Source: Motiliproteus sp965230735 (GTDB taxonomy: Bacteria; Pseudomonadota; Gammaproteobacteria; Pseudomonadales; Balneatricaceae). Taken from it: 64,000 nucleotides of DNA. The stretch lies in the NCBI RefSeq assembly GCF_965230735.1, contig NZ_OZ246016.1, positions 2,976,001-3,040,000 of the forward strand. Reading direction: 5' to 3'. The notes beneath the pieces were generated by a model, which was not told the origin of the DNA, did not search any database, and saw only the letters and a list, made by a program, of their open reading frames with translations. Of this stretch, positions 7,989 through 17,000 are shown one piece after another. How positions within the stretch are numbered: position 1 is the stretch's first letter; each line of letters opens with the position of its first letter. A program made the position numbers and the translations under genes.

Positions 7989-8738
7989 ATGACCGATACC
8001 ATCACTACTGATAGCCGTATGGACAGCGTTCAACACATCGAGTGTGATGACTGTGGACTCTTCCCGCTGTGCAAGCCGATCGATATCGGCGGTCGCGAGC
8101 TAAGCATGGCTGACGAGTTCGTCGAGCGCCGCCAACCGATCCGGTGCGGCGAGTACCTGTTCCACGAAGGCGACGGCTTTCATGCCATCTTCGCCGTTAC
8201 CTCCGGCGCCTTCAAACTGGTCAACCAAGACCCCAGCGCCCAGGAGCTGGTTGTTGGATTCGCCTTATCCGGCGAGACGGTCGGCCAAAGCGCCATCTAC
8301 CCGAAGCGTTACCCGTTCAGCGCCATCGCGCTGGAAGACAGCCATGTCTGCCAACTGCCGATGCACTGCGTCAGTAATACCCTGAATCAGGTCCCCTCGA
8401 TGCAGCAGAACCTGCAGGATATGCTGAACAAGGAGAACTACGATCTGCATCGCCAGTTCGCGATGCTGATGGCACGCAAAAATGCCGAACAGCGACTGTC
8501 CGCCTTCCTGCTGAATCTGTCGTTACGCCTGAACGAACGCAACCTGTCCAGCGAACAGTTCCAACTGCCGATGTCCCGTGACGATATCGCCAACTTCCTC
8601 GGGCTGCGAAAAGAGACCCTGAGCCGCTTGTTCACCAAACTGCATCAATCCGGCGCCATTGCCGTTCGTGGTAAGCATATTCGTATTCTGGACAAGCAAT
8701 TACTGCAGGATTCTTCAGGATTGCCGCAGCAAATCTGA
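7989..8738 (+). CDS. FNR/Anr-type regulator with complete [4Fe-4S] cysteine set
   Basis: A 249-residue Crp/FNR regulator. The N-terminus ECDDCGLFPLC gives C19, C22 and C28 in the CX2CX5C spacing of FNR, and C121 in DSHVCQLP is the fourth cluster ligand. The cyclic-nucleotide-binding-like barrel spans about 45-165. The helix-turn-helix (MSRDDIANFLGLRKETLSR) keeps the E..SR residues that read TTGAT half sites. It should therefore be an oxygen-labile iron-sulfur regulator. It is more divergent from E. coli FNR and P. aeruginosa Anr than the second paralogue at 21507-22268, which has lost two of these cysteines. The gene faces the cco cluster and has an FNR-like box upstream. Confidence 0.9.
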   Translation: MTDTITTDSRMDSVQHIECDDCGLFPLCKPIDIGGRELSMADEFVERRQPIRCGEYLFHEGDGFHAIFAVTSGAFKLVNQDPSAQELVVGFALSGETVGQSAIYPKRYPFSAIALEDSHVCQLPMHCVSNTLNQVPSMQQNLQDMLNKENYDLHRQFAMLMARKNAEQRLSAFLLNLSLRLNERNLSSEQFQLPMSRDDIANFLGLRKETLSRLFTKLHQSGAIAVRGKHIRILDKQLLQDSSGLPQQI

Positions 8739-8768
8739 TACCCTAGCGTTCTACGTTGAAAACCTTTT

Positions 8769-8793
8769 AGAGCCCCCTGCGGGCTCTTTTTTT
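8769..8793 (+). terminator. Rho-independent terminator after the FNR-type gene
   Basis: Seven-base-pair stem AGAGCCC / GGGCTCT with a five-base loop, then six T. It separates the regulator from the UreH/TauE-like gene 14 bases further on. Confidence 0.88.
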
Positions 8794-8807
8794 CACAGCG
8801 GAGAACC

Positions 8808-9494
8808 ATGGAAACCCTCTCCTACCTCAGCGCCTTTATGGTGGGGCTGTTGGGCGGCGTACACTGCCTGGGCATGTGCGGCGGCATCACCGGCACCCTG
8901 AATCTCGGTCTGGAACCCAAACAACGGGAAAACGTCGGCACCCTGCTGCTGTTCCAACTCAGTTATAACGCCGGCAGGATCTTCAGCTACACCCTGGCCG
9001 GTGCACTGATGGGAGGCCTGGGGATTCTGCTGGTGCAGTGGTTGCCGTTGCAAACGGCTCAACGGGTACTGCTGGGCTTCGCCGGACTGTTTATGGTGCT
9101 GCTGGGGCTCTATCTGGGCGGCTGGTGGATGCTGCTGAATCGGGTCGAACAGGTGGGGCGTGGGCTCTGGGTCCGTATCGAACCACTGGGTCGACGGCTG
9201 CTGCCGGTAAAAACGCCGTTTCAGGCCTTGCTGCTGGGAACCCTTTGGGGCTGGCTGCCCTGCGGGCTGGTCTACAGCATGTTGATCAATGCCACCGCCA
9301 GCGGTGGTCTGATCAACGGCGCCCTGCTGATGCTGGCATTTGCCGTAGGCACGCTGCCGAATCTGTTGCTGATGGGGGTACTTACCGGTGCGGCTGCGCA
9401 CCTGCTGCAATCCAAGCGGGTCAAACAGGTGTCGGGGCTGCTGGTACTGGGGTTTGGAGTCTGGACGCTGTATCGGGCGCTGCTGCTGGGCTAG
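8808..9494 (+). CDS. UreH/TauE-SafE-like membrane protein of the cco neighbourhood
   Basis: A 228-residue integral membrane protein with about six hydrophobic segments. Near the N-terminus it has GGVHCLGMCGGI, the HCxGMCG motif typical of the UreH_2/TauE-like proteins found beside cytochrome oxidase maturation genes. A second conserved stretch, GWLPCGLVYS, contributes another Cys. The twin Cys motifs inside membrane segments suggest metal (possibly copper or nickel) or thiol handling, but this is inference. The genomic position between an FNR-type regulator and ccoS is common in Pseudomonas-like genomes. The ATG has GGAGA-like bases upstream. Confidence 0.75.
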   Translation: METLSYLSAFMVGLLGGVHCLGMCGGITGTLNLGLEPKQRENVGTLLLFQLSYNAGRIFSYTLAGALMGGLGILLVQWLPLQTAQRVLLGFAGLFMVLLGLYLGGWWMLLNRVEQVGRGLWVRIEPLGRRLLPVKTPFQALLLGTLWGWLPCGLVYSMLINATASGGLINGALLMLAFAVGTLPNLLLMGVLTGAAAHLLQSKRVKQVSGLLVLGFGVWTLYRALLLG

Positions 9495-9541
9495 GGATCG
9501 GTTCTATTTCCCCAGCCCAGCGTCGGATCGCTAAACCGGGC

Positions 9542-10060
9542 TTAGTTTTCGTCCAGCACCACCACATCACTATTGGGGAAGCGCTCAAAGGTCCCTTTTG
9601 ACAGTTTGCCCTGAGCCGCCTGATGCATCGCATCGGACTCCATTACGATCAGCACCAGAACCGATACCAGGGTCGGCAGCAGTCCGATCCCTCCGATCAT
9701 CGCCAGTACTGCAACTTTCATCATGCCCAGATGGGTATAACCGACCCAGCCAAGGCCGGAGATAACCAGCAACAGACAGATCACCCCTAAAAAGACCATC
9801 GAACGTCGGGCCGCCATTTGCCAATGGCACATCACATACCAGCTAACCGCCTGGTCCCGCTCTTTCTTGGCCCGCATGATGGTATAGAGCAGGACAATAA
9901 CCGAAACCACCGGCACCATCGCCAGCGGCTGCCACATCGAATTGACGATTCCCAATGACGCGACAAACCACAGGATATGGTTACCGATCAGGTTGGTCAG
10001 AAAAAGCTCATGAGGCACTTTGGCTTTCGCCATCTCCTCAGTGGTGATCTCAAATTGCAT
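9542..10060 (-). CDS. Hypothetical four-helix membrane protein
   Basis: A 172-residue protein I cannot place in a named family. About four hydrophobic segments are visible (near residues 27-44, 46-63, 90-108 and 115-142). A conserved-looking cytoplasmic stretch, RDQAVSWYVMCHWQ, lies between the second and third, and a short acidic tail ends in VVVLDEN. GGAGACC precedes the ATG at a good distance. It sits among cbb3 oxidase assembly genes on the same strand as ccoS, about 0.8 kb downstream, so a role in the respiratory membrane is possible but unproven. Confidence 0.65.
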   Translation of the reverse strand: MQFEITTEEMAKAKVPHELFLTNLIGNHILWFVASLGIVNSMWQPLAMVPVVSVIVLLYTIMRAKKERDQAVSWYVMCHWQMAARRSMVFLGVICLLLVISGLGWVGYTHLGMMKVAVLAMIGGIGLLPTLVSVLVLIVMESDAMHQAAQGKLSKGTFERFPNSDVVVLDEN

Positions 10061-10179
10061 CGACGGTCTCCATCAATCACTTAACTGTTTTCTTTCGTGC
10101 AGATTGTTACAATCGCTGCCCGAATGATTCTTCCAATTCGGAATGGATCGGCATCATTTCTCTACTGCCTGGAACCACT

Positions 10180-10851
10180 ATGGATCGCAAAATACCGCTC
10201 GTTATCCTGGCTATCGTTATCGTTGTCTCAGCCCTGGCCATTCTGACCCCGGGAGGCCGTCAGGCCGACTCCAATCCGAAGCTCCCCTGGCAGATCACTG
10301 TACGCGCCGACGGTGCCACCGAAGTATTCGGACTGGTTCTCGGGCAAAGTCCACTAAGCCAGGCCAGTCAACTGCTGCAGCAAGACCCTACCCTGAGCCT
10401 GTTCCGCTCCCCCGAAGGCGAGTACGCTGTCGAAGCCTACTTCCAGCGGGCCACACTGAGCGGCCTCAGAGCCGACTTTGTCATGACCCTGGCCGTTGAC
10501 CAAAACAACGCGGCGGCAATGTTCGACCGCGGCCTGAGGATCAGTCAGCTCGGTAGCGGCACCAAGAAAGTCGAACTGGCCGATGCCGACGTCCAACAGG
10601 CGATGGCCTCAACCATCGACCTGATCACCTACATTCCCAGCGCCGATCTTGAACCTGAACTGATCAGCCGCCAATTCGGCGAACCGACGCAGAAACTCGA
10701 CGATCCCGAAGGCCCGCAACACTGGCTATATCCGGCCAAAGGCCTCGATATCGCGGTTAATCCGGAAAGCAAAGAGGTTTTCCAGTATATCCACCCGCAA
10801 CGTTTCGACGCGCTGATCCAACCGCTGCAGTCTCAACAACCCGAAAGCTGA
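10180..10851 (+). CDS. Hypothetical signal-anchored protein
   Basis: A 223-residue protein with an N-terminal membrane anchor or signal sequence (residues 5-23, PLVILAIVIVVSALAIL) and a soluble periplasmic-type remainder. The segment VFGLVLGQSPLSQASQLL resembles the start of a small alpha/beta domain seen in conserved gammaproteobacterial proteins of unknown function. Nothing catalytic is evident. It is convergent with ccoS, with only five bases between stops, and GGA lies before the ATG. Confidence 0.65.
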   Translation: MDRKIPLVILAIVIVVSALAILTPGGRQADSNPKLPWQITVRADGATEVFGLVLGQSPLSQASQLLQQDPTLSLFRSPEGEYAVEAYFQRATLSGLRADFVMTLAVDQNNAAAMFDRGLRISQLGSGTKKVELADADVQQAMASTIDLITYIPSADLEPELISRQFGEPTQKLDDPEGPQHWLYPAKGLDIAVNPESKEVFQYIHPQRFDALIQPLQSQQPES

Positions 10852-10856
10852 TCGCA

Positions 10857-11108
10857 TCAGCTGTTACGCGGTTCCGACTCCTCATTCGGGGAGTCGATCT
10901 CAGCCTCTGCCACCTTTTGCTCGGTTTGAGCAGCGTCTTTTTTCGGATCGATCTCTTCCAGATCATCCAGATCGTCGTCCATCAAAATTCGGTGGGCTTC
11001 GCCCTGAAGGTCATCAAACTGACCGCTCTTGGCAGCCCAGAAGAATACGACAACCGCGACCAATCCCATCGCAATCATGCCCGGGATCAAACCATAAATC
11101 ACTTCCAT
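10857..11108 (-). CDS. ccoS: cbb3 oxidase maturation protein CcoS
   Basis: An 83-residue single-span membrane protein. The start MEVIYGLIPGMIAMGLVAV, the WAAKSGQFDDLQGEAHRIL segment and an acidic cytoplasmic tail identify CcoS, which is needed for correct cofactor insertion into cbb3-type cytochrome oxidase. The tail, rich in Glu and Asp, is longer than in many orthologues. GGAGG lies six bases before the ATG. It is the last gene of ccoG-ccoH-ccoI-ccoS, 42 bases after ccoI. Confidence 0.9.
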   Translation of the reverse strand: MEVIYGLIPGMIAMGLVAVVVFFWAAKSGQFDDLQGEAHRILMDDDLDDLEEIDPKKDAAQTEQKVAEAEIDSPNEESEPRNS

Positions 11109-11150
11109 CGTAGACCTCCAACTATCAACAGGTTGCCGCCGTTATCTGAC

Positions 11151-13685
11151 TCACTTGCGGCGGAACAAGGTGGAAATTCGCGCGGCATTACCAATAACCA
11201 GCAACGAGCTGATCGGCATCGTAATCGCCGCCACCAACGGTGTGACCAATCCCATCATCGCCAATGGCACCATGATACTGTTGTAAGCGAACGACAGGCC
11301 AATATTTTGTCGCACCGTACGCAGGGTTCGCTGTGACAACTGAGCCGCTTGATCAACCCGAGCCAGGTCATTACTGAGCAGTACGATATCGGCACTGGCG
11401 ATTGAGACATCGGTACCCGAGCCCAATGCGATACCGACATCGGCCCGGACCAGCGAGGGTGCATCATTAACGCCGTCACCCACCATTACCACTTCATGCC
11501 CTCGGGCCTGAATCTCGGCGATGGTTCGATCCTTGTCCTGCGGCAACACTTCGGCGATCACTTCCATGCCGCCCAACTGGTCAGCTACGGCTTCGGCGGT
11601 CTGGCGGCGATCACCACTGAGCAGGGTTATCTCTGCTCCCTGGGCTTTCAGCCACTCAATCAGCGCCTTGGCGCCGTCACGAATACGGTCCTCGATAGCG
11701 ATCAGCGCCAATTCTTGACCGTCGCAGGCGGCTCGTATCGAGCTGATACCACGCTGATCCATCTCCGCGGCGGCCTGTTCCAGAGTTTCACTTGGCTGAA
11801 CCTGCTGTTGGCGCAACCAGTCCGGCGTGCCAATCAACCAGCGCTGGCCATCGACGATCCCAATAACGCCCTGCCCGGGGTGACTGCTGAACTGCTCAGC
11901 CGAGATGGCCCGAGGCTTCAATTCCTGTTGTTCGGCGCAGCGAACGATCGCACTAGCGATCGGATGTTCGGAGAGTCGCTCAATTTCGGCGACCCGCTTT
12001 AACAGCGCCGCCGTCGTTTCATGAAGCGGATCGGACTGGCCCGGTTGCCAGGACTGCTGCTCCGTCACCAAAGCACTGAGCTGCATCTGTCCTTCGGTCA
12101 GGGTACCGGTCTTATCAAACACAAAGTGGCGAATCGCCGATAGACGCTCCAGCACCTCGCCGTTCTTCACCAGAATGCCATGGCGCGCCCCAAGACCCGA
12201 GGCCACCGCGATCGACATCGGTGTCGCCATCCCCAGCGCACAGGGACAGGTGATGATCAGCACTGAGGTTGCTACCATCAGCGCCTGCTCGATCCCGGCA
12301 CCCCACCACCAGATAAAACTGGCCAATGCCAGCGACAGGGTCACCATCACAAACCAGGGCACAATCCGGTCGGCCAAACGCTGAATCGGCGCGCGACTGC
12401 TCTGGGCGTCTTCAACCAGGTGAATGATCTGGCCCAGCGCACTCTCGCCCAGCAGTCCGGTCACCTTGATCACCAGCGTACCACTGCCGTTCAGGGTCCC
12501 GGTATTAACCTGGGCGCCGACACTCTTGGTTACCGGAATCGATTCACCGGTCAGCATCGCCTCATCCAATTGGCTGCTGCCTTCGAGCACAACGCCGTCG
12601 ACCGGGATACGCTCTCCCGGTTTGACCAGCACCCGATCCCCCTTCTTGACCGCACGGATCGCCACCAGTTCGGCTTCGTCGCCATCGACACCCGGCTTCA
12701 ACCGGGTCGCCACTTTCGGTTGCAGATCCAGCAAGCGCTGAGTCGAGGCCAGCGCCTTGCGCTTGGACATCGCCTCCAGGTAGCGCCCAACCAGGATCAC
12801 GAACAGGAAATTGACCACCGTGTCGAAATAGACTTCCCCGACCACCGATCCGGTGAAGGTGACATAGGCCGAATAGAGGTAGGTAATACTGACACCGATC
12901 GCGATCGGCAGATCCATGTTGGGACTTAGATTGCGGATACTGAACCAGGCACCGCGGAAAAACGGATAACCGGAATAGATCAGCGTCGGGGTCGCCAGCG
13001 CCAACCCGACCCAATGGAACAGTCCGCGGAACTCGCCCTGATCCGCGCCGGTATAGAGCGCGATCGAGATCCACATCAGGTTCATCATCGCGAAGGCGGC
13101 GAACCCCATCCGGAACAGCAGGTGACGATTCTGTTTCTTGAAACTGTCTTCAGCACTGTTGGGGTCGTACGGAACCGCTTTATAACCCAGGGTTCCCAAC
13201 AACTCCAACATCCGCGACAGCGGCAAGCGACTGCGGTCCCACAGTACCTTGAGCTTACGGCCCGACAGGTTGACCCGAGCCTCTTCGATGCCCGGCTGAC
13301 GCCGTAGACTGTTCTCAATCAGCCAGACACAGGCCGCACAATGTACCCCTTCGACCAGCAAGTGCACTTCCGACGAATCCTGACCGCTCGAGACAAACTC
13401 CTGCTGTACCTCGTCGAGATCGTACATCGCCAACGCATCGGTCAACTCCGGCGGTGGCGCCAGTTGCTCACCCTCAAGGATGCGCTCATAGAAACCGCCC
13501 AGGCCAGCGTTATGGATAGTCTCAGCGACCGAACGACATCCCTGACAGCAGAACTGCTTGGACTCGCCGTCAATCAAACCATCAACGATCTCATTGTCCG
13601 GCAACGGCAACTGACAGTGATAGCAGGGTTCGGCCGCAACAACGGACGCATCCGCCTGCGGTTTCAGGGTCGACGACTCTGTCAT
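11151..13685 (-). CDS. ccoI: Copper-exporting P1B-type ATPase for cbb3 oxidase assembly
   Basis: An 844-residue P-type ATPase. It has an N-terminal Cys-rich zinc-finger-like segment (CYHCQLPLP, CCQGC), a heavy-metal-associated domain with GVHCAACV (C116, C119), TGES (379-382), the intramembrane CPC (480-482) that defines copper transport, the phosphorylated D524 in DKTGT, and MVGDGVNDAPSL. This architecture is CcoI/FixI (CopA2-like). It moves Cu(I) across the inner membrane for the CuB centre of cbb3 oxidase rather than for detoxification. It follows ccoH by seven bases and precedes ccoS. Confidence 0.95.
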   Translation of the reverse strand: MTESSTLKPQADASVVAAEPCYHCQLPLPDNEIVDGLIDGESKQFCCQGCRSVAETIHNAGLGGFYERILEGEQLAPPPELTDALAMYDLDEVQQEFVSSGQDSSEVHLLVEGVHCAACVWLIENSLRRQPGIEEARVNLSGRKLKVLWDRSRLPLSRMLELLGTLGYKAVPYDPNSAEDSFKKQNRHLLFRMGFAAFAMMNLMWISIALYTGADQGEFRGLFHWVGLALATPTLIYSGYPFFRGAWFSIRNLSPNMDLPIAIGVSITYLYSAYVTFTGSVVGEVYFDTVVNFLFVILVGRYLEAMSKRKALASTQRLLDLQPKVATRLKPGVDGDEAELVAIRAVKKGDRVLVKPGERIPVDGVVLEGSSQLDEAMLTGESIPVTKSVGAQVNTGTLNGSGTLVIKVTGLLGESALGQIIHLVEDAQSSRAPIQRLADRIVPWFVMVTLSLALASFIWWWGAGIEQALMVATSVLIITCPCALGMATPMSIAVASGLGARHGILVKNGEVLERLSAIRHFVFDKTGTLTEGQMQLSALVTEQQSWQPGQSDPLHETTAALLKRVAEIERLSEHPIASAIVRCAEQQELKPRAISAEQFSSHPGQGVIGIVDGQRWLIGTPDWLRQQQVQPSETLEQAAAEMDQRGISSIRAACDGQELALIAIEDRIRDGAKALIEWLKAQGAEITLLSGDRRQTAEAVADQLGGMEVIAEVLPQDKDRTIAEIQARGHEVVMVGDGVNDAPSLVRADVGIALGSGTDVSIASADIVLLSNDLARVDQAAQLSQRTLRTVRQNIGLSFAYNSIMVPLAMMGLVTPLVAAITMPISSLLVIGNAARISTLFRRK

Positions 13686-13692
13686 CTAACAG

Positions 13693-14187
13693 TTATTCGG
13701 GTTTGGCGACGTTGACGCGCAGGGCTTCGCTGTATTCAGCACCATCTTTGGTGACCACGACCAGCACATCCCAGATACCCGGCAGAGGGAAAGCCACCAT
13801 GGCACGGTAGACACCGTTCTGCAGCTCCTCCATCGGCACGTCGAAATCACCCTCTTTATGGGTCGGACGATAGGCAAAAAACTGCACGCTGTCAGGAACC
13901 AGCAGCTTACCCTCTTTATCGCTGAGGAAGAAACGAACTTCACCCTTGGTGTTCTGAATCAGCTTCGGCGCAGGCTCGATACGCATATTCCAACCCGGAT
14001 CCTGAGCCATCCGCTTGAGCATGTTCTTTTCGTAATCCTGGCCACGCTCGTAGTAGTTATCCACGACAAGCCCTGGATCGTTGGTTTGAGCCAGATAGAT
14101 AAAGACGCCGTTGGCGATAAAAAACATCAGCAGCAGGCCACTCCAGATCAGGAACACCGGGCTGCGCCAGGGAGAAGACTTCGTCAT
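13693..14187 (-). CDS. ccoH: cbb3 oxidase assembly protein CcoH (FixH)
   Basis: A 164-residue protein with a single N-terminal membrane span (residues 12-31) and a periplasmic beta domain. The typical FixH segments NYYERGQDYEK and YRPTHKEGDFDV are present, as is GIWDVLVVV near the end. CcoH is needed for stable assembly of the cbb3 complex and contacts CcoN and CcoP. I take the ATG at 14187; a GTG nine bases upstream is possible. It lies between ccoG and ccoI with a hairpin in the 64-base ccoG-ccoH gap. Confidence 0.92.
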   Translation of the reverse strand: MTKSSPWRSPVFLIWSGLLLMFFIANGVFIYLAQTNDPGLVVDNYYERGQDYEKNMLKRMAQDPGWNMRIEPAPKLIQNTKGEVRFFLSDKEGKLLVPDSVQFFAYRPTHKEGDFDVPMEELQNGVYRAMVAFPLPGIWDVLVVVTKDGAEYSEALRVNVAKPE

Positions 14188-14206
14188 AACTAACACTAAT
14201 TCAAAG

Positions 14207-14242
14207 GCAAAAAATCAAAGCCCGACGGCCAAGCCGTCGGGC
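14207..14242 (-). terminator. Hairpin between ccoG and ccoH
   Basis: Perfect ten-base-pair stem GCCCGACGGC / GCCGTCGGGC with a three-base loop. On the minus strand TTTGATTTTTT follows. It may be an attenuating terminator that lowers expression of ccoHIS relative to ccoG, or a processing hairpin. Confidence 0.65.
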
Positions 14243-14251
14243 CGGTTTATT

Positions 14252-15682
14252 TTATCGGGCCGGACCGATAAATACACTCTCACGACTACTGCTGTAGACC
14301 TCATTACCACTCGTCGTCGTGATGGTGAACTTGATCGGTACCGACTCAGCCGTCAACGAGGACTGAGGCACCCGGACAAATACGGTACGCGGAGTGACAT
14401 TGCCGTGACGGGCATTGAAGCCATCCTCGGAACCTGCGAGTTTCAATCCCTCCGGCCCCTCTGCGGTCACCATAATCTTGACATCATCGCTGAGCTTGTT
14501 GAGCACCTTCAAAGTGTACTTGTTCTGGATCGAGCCATCGCTCTGCATCACGAACAGCGGCTGGCGGTCATGGATCACCTTCAGATCGATGGCTCCCAGC
14601 GTGCTCAGGCCATAGACGATACCGCTCAGGGCAAAGGTCAGAATCGCCGAGTAAACCCAAACCCGTCCACGCTTGAAGAGCGGTACGCTATGGCCGGTTT
14701 CCAGACCTTCCAGCGACTCGTATCGAATCAAACCGGTCGGACGCCCGACCTTCTCCATAACCGCGTCACAGGCATCGATACAGAGTGCACAGGTGATACA
14801 GCCTTCCTGTTGGCCGTGACGGATATCAACCCCGGTCGGACAGACCGCGACGCACTGGTTACAGTCAACACAGTCTCCGGTCGTACGATCTTCTTCCTTT
14901 TGGCCCTTCTTGATCCGCCCCCGAGGCTCACCACGGTTAAAATCGTAGGTAGGAAGAATCGTGCTCTTATCGATCATGACCCCCTGAATACGGGCGTAGG
15001 GGCATAACCACAGACAGGCCTGCTCACGCAGGAAACCCGCCAACACGTAGGTACCGGCGATGAACATGCCGATAAAGACGGTGGAAGCCATACCGGCCTC
15101 GAAGCGAACCAGCTCACCCCACAGCGTGAAGGAGTCTTGGAACCAGGCCACGAAGCTGACCCCGGTCAGGAAGGCGATCAACAACCAGAGCGCATGCTTC
15201 TGGGTTTTGACTTTAATCTTTTGGAAGGTCCAGGGGGCTGCATCCAGCTTGCGGCGCTTCTGCGGTCCACCTTCAAACTTCTCTTCCAGCCAGGTATAGA
15301 TATCGGTCCAAACGGTCTGAAAGCAGAAGAAACCACACCAGACCCGACCGGCAACGGCGGTGACCACCGCCAGCAGGATGGCGAAGAACAGCAACAGCAG
15401 CGCCAGCATCCAGAAATCCTGAGGCAGGATGGTTGCGCCGAAAATATGAAATTGGCGGTTGGGGATATCGAAAAGCACCGCCTGGCGGTCATCCCAGCGC
15501 AGGTAGGGGCCTAAGAAAAACAGCAGCCAGAAACTGTTGGACCACCACTTCAAATTACGCCACTTACCACCCATACGTTTGGCGTGGATCTTCTCCTCAC
15601 CGGTATTAACATGCCAATGGCCGGACTCGGCGTAGATATCATCCACCGTACTGGTAGGAATCTGGTTGTTCAGATCGTTCAC
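14252..15682 (-). CDS. ccoG: cbb3 oxidase accessory protein CcoG (FixG), polyferredoxin
   Basis: A 476-residue membrane iron-sulfur protein with about five membrane spans in the N-terminal half. A double ferredoxin cluster motif follows (CVDCNQCVAVCP and, after a short linker, CITCALCIDACD). The C-terminal periplasmic part is immunoglobulin-like (LKVLNKLSDDVKIMV). CcoG is described as a Cu(II) reductase that supplies Cu(I) for cbb3 oxidase. The GTG at 15682 is the start, supported by AAGGAGAA upstream. It begins the ccoGHIS operon, 271 bases downstream of the small gene that ends the ccoNOQP unit. Confidence 0.95.
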   Translation of the reverse strand: MNDLNNQIPTSTVDDIYAESGHWHVNTGEEKIHAKRMGGKWRNLKWWSNSFWLLFFLGPYLRWDDRQAVLFDIPNRQFHIFGATILPQDFWMLALLLLFFAILLAVVTAVAGRVWCGFFCFQTVWTDIYTWLEEKFEGGPQKRRKLDAAPWTFQKIKVKTQKHALWLLIAFLTGVSFVAWFQDSFTLWGELVRFEAGMASTVFIGMFIAGTYVLAGFLREQACLWLCPYARIQGVMIDKSTILPTYDFNRGEPRGRIKKGQKEEDRTTGDCVDCNQCVAVCPTGVDIRHGQQEGCITCALCIDACDAVMEKVGRPTGLIRYESLEGLETGHSVPLFKRGRVWVYSAILTFALSGIVYGLSTLGAIDLKVIHDRQPLFVMQSDGSIQNKYTLKVLNKLSDDVKIMVTAEGPEGLKLAGSEDGFNARHGNVTPRTVFVRVPQSSLTAESVPIKFTITTTSGNEVYSSSRESVFIGPAR

Positions 15683-15899
15683 CCGAATTCTCCTTTGCTG
15701 ACTGAAAGTGCCGTAGCGCTGTTTCGTCTACGTCGATGGCACCCCGTCCCTGATATTCACACTCACTGCCGCTATTCTATATTAGTAGTTATTAATATAT
15801 AAGTTTGGAGCCCCGGCAATCTAAGGTTTTATACCGAGACAACAAGCTTTTAGTCTGAATTCTGCAACCGACAAAACTCACAATGAAAGCTTGAGTAGC

Positions 15900-15928
15900 A
15901 AAAAAGGGGGCAACCGTAGCCCCCTTTT
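15900..15928. terminator. Terminator after the ccoNOQP unit
   Basis: GGGGGC / GCCCCC stem extended by A-T pairs (AAAA/TTTT) with a seven-base loop. On the minus strand six T follow, and on the plus strand TTTTATTATT follows. It ends the leftward ccoNOQP-small-gene transcript and separates it from ccoG. Confidence 0.85.
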
Positions 15929-15953
15929 ATTATTGTTGTTGGAACCTTAGAAC

Positions 15954-16073
15954 CTATTCCTGGCTCTTGGTTTCATTAATCAGTTTGACCGCCTTTACGC
16001 AGCAATAAACCACGATCGCAGTCGCACCAACCACACACAACACCGATCCAATAACTACAGCATCTACACCCAT
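15954..16073 (-). CDS. 39-residue single-span membrane protein in the cco operon (CcoM-like candidate)
   Basis: A short gene found by reading the gap after ccoP. The ATG at 16073 is preceded by GGGGAGA six bases away, and the frame ends in TAG. The product begins MGVDAVVIGSVLCVVGA, continues as one hydrophobic helix (residues 5-24), then a basic-amphipathic tail (KAVKLINETKSQE). It lies 66 bases after ccoP and just before the operon terminator. Size, topology and a start resembling the M-x-VD-VV pattern recall the small CcoM subunit of Pseudomonas stutzeri cbb3 oxidase, which I cite from memory. Identity is inference; existence as a translated gene is well supported by the ribosome-binding site and position. 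Confidence 0.65.
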   Translation of the reverse strand: MGVDAVVIGSVLCVVGATAIVVYCCVKAVKLINETKSQE

Positions 16074-16139
16074 AGTATTCTCCCCTTGTCCGTGGGTGAA
16101 TGAAGGGGGGCAGCAAGCGCCCCCCGAAGGATCTTATCG

Positions 16140-17000
16140 TTACTGACCGCCGCCCAGCTTGTGGACGTATACCGCCAGTTTCTTGATATCGTTCTCACTC
16201 AGACGCGCATTGAACGCCGGCATCACCGCTTCACGGCTCATCGGGTCGTTGGCCGCGTTAACACCATGCTTGATGGTGTACTTGGCACTGGCCAGTTTGT
16301 CGTCTTCGTTGAAACGCCAGATGGCATCGGTCAGGTTTGCAGAACCCATGATCTGGATACCTTTGGCATCAGGACCGTGACAGGCAAAACAGCCCTTGGT
16401 CTGATACAGCTCGGCGCCAGCTTCATTGGCCTTGCCTTGGCTCAGATCAACAGTGTACTGAGCCAGAGTATCGATCTCCTGCTCAGACAGAGTCGCTGCG
16501 TGGGCAATCATGACGCCCTGACGACCATTGGTGATGGTCTGAGTGATGGCATCGATAGTACCACCGTACAGCCAGTCATCGTCAGCCAGTACCGGGTAGC
16601 CCGGACCGCCCTGACCACCAGCACCGTGACAGGCCTGACAGTTGTCACCGAACAGTACCCGGGCAGAAGCCACGGAGTAACCGCTCAGACCATCGTCAGC
16701 CAGAATCTCAGCCGGGGTCATACCCGCGATCTGATCTTCAAACTTGGCACGAACAGCCTGAACTTCTGCTACGCCGTCGTTGTACTCGCCGATCTGAGTC
16801 CAACCCAGCACACCCTTGGTGCTGTCTTCACCCAGAGGAATCATCGGGTACAGGATACCGTAAGCAACCCACCAGATGATGGAGGCCCAGAAGCCTACCA
16901 TCCACCAACGCGGAACCGGGTTATCCAGCTCCCGAATATTGTCATCCCAGATATGCCCAGTGTTGTTTTCACCGGGAAATGGGTTTTTTTCATCCGCCAT
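16140..17000 (-). CDS. ccoP: cbb3 oxidase diheme c-type subunit CcoP
   Basis: A 286-residue subunit with the N-terminal signature GHIWDDNIRELDNPVPRWW, one membrane span (about 33-53) and two cytochrome c domains with heme motifs CQACH (121-125) and CFACH (204-208). CcoP passes electrons from soluble cytochrome c towards CcoO and CcoN. Met ligands are likely in GVMIAHAA and AVMPAF. It overlaps the end of ccoQ by 11 bases, indicating translational coupling. Confidence 0.97.
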   Translation of the reverse strand: MADEKNPFPGENNTGHIWDDNIRELDNPVPRWWMVGFWASIIWWVAYGILYPMIPLGEDSTKGVLGWTQIGEYNDGVAEVQAVRAKFEDQIAGMTPAEILADDGLSGYSVASARVLFGDNCQACHGAGGQGGPGYPVLADDDWLYGGTIDAITQTITNGRQGVMIAHAATLSEQEIDTLAQYTVDLSQGKANEAGAELYQTKGCFACHGPDAKGIQIMGSANLTDAIWRFNEDDKLASAKYTIKHGVNAANDPMSREAVMPAFNARLSENDIKKLAVYVHKLGGGQ

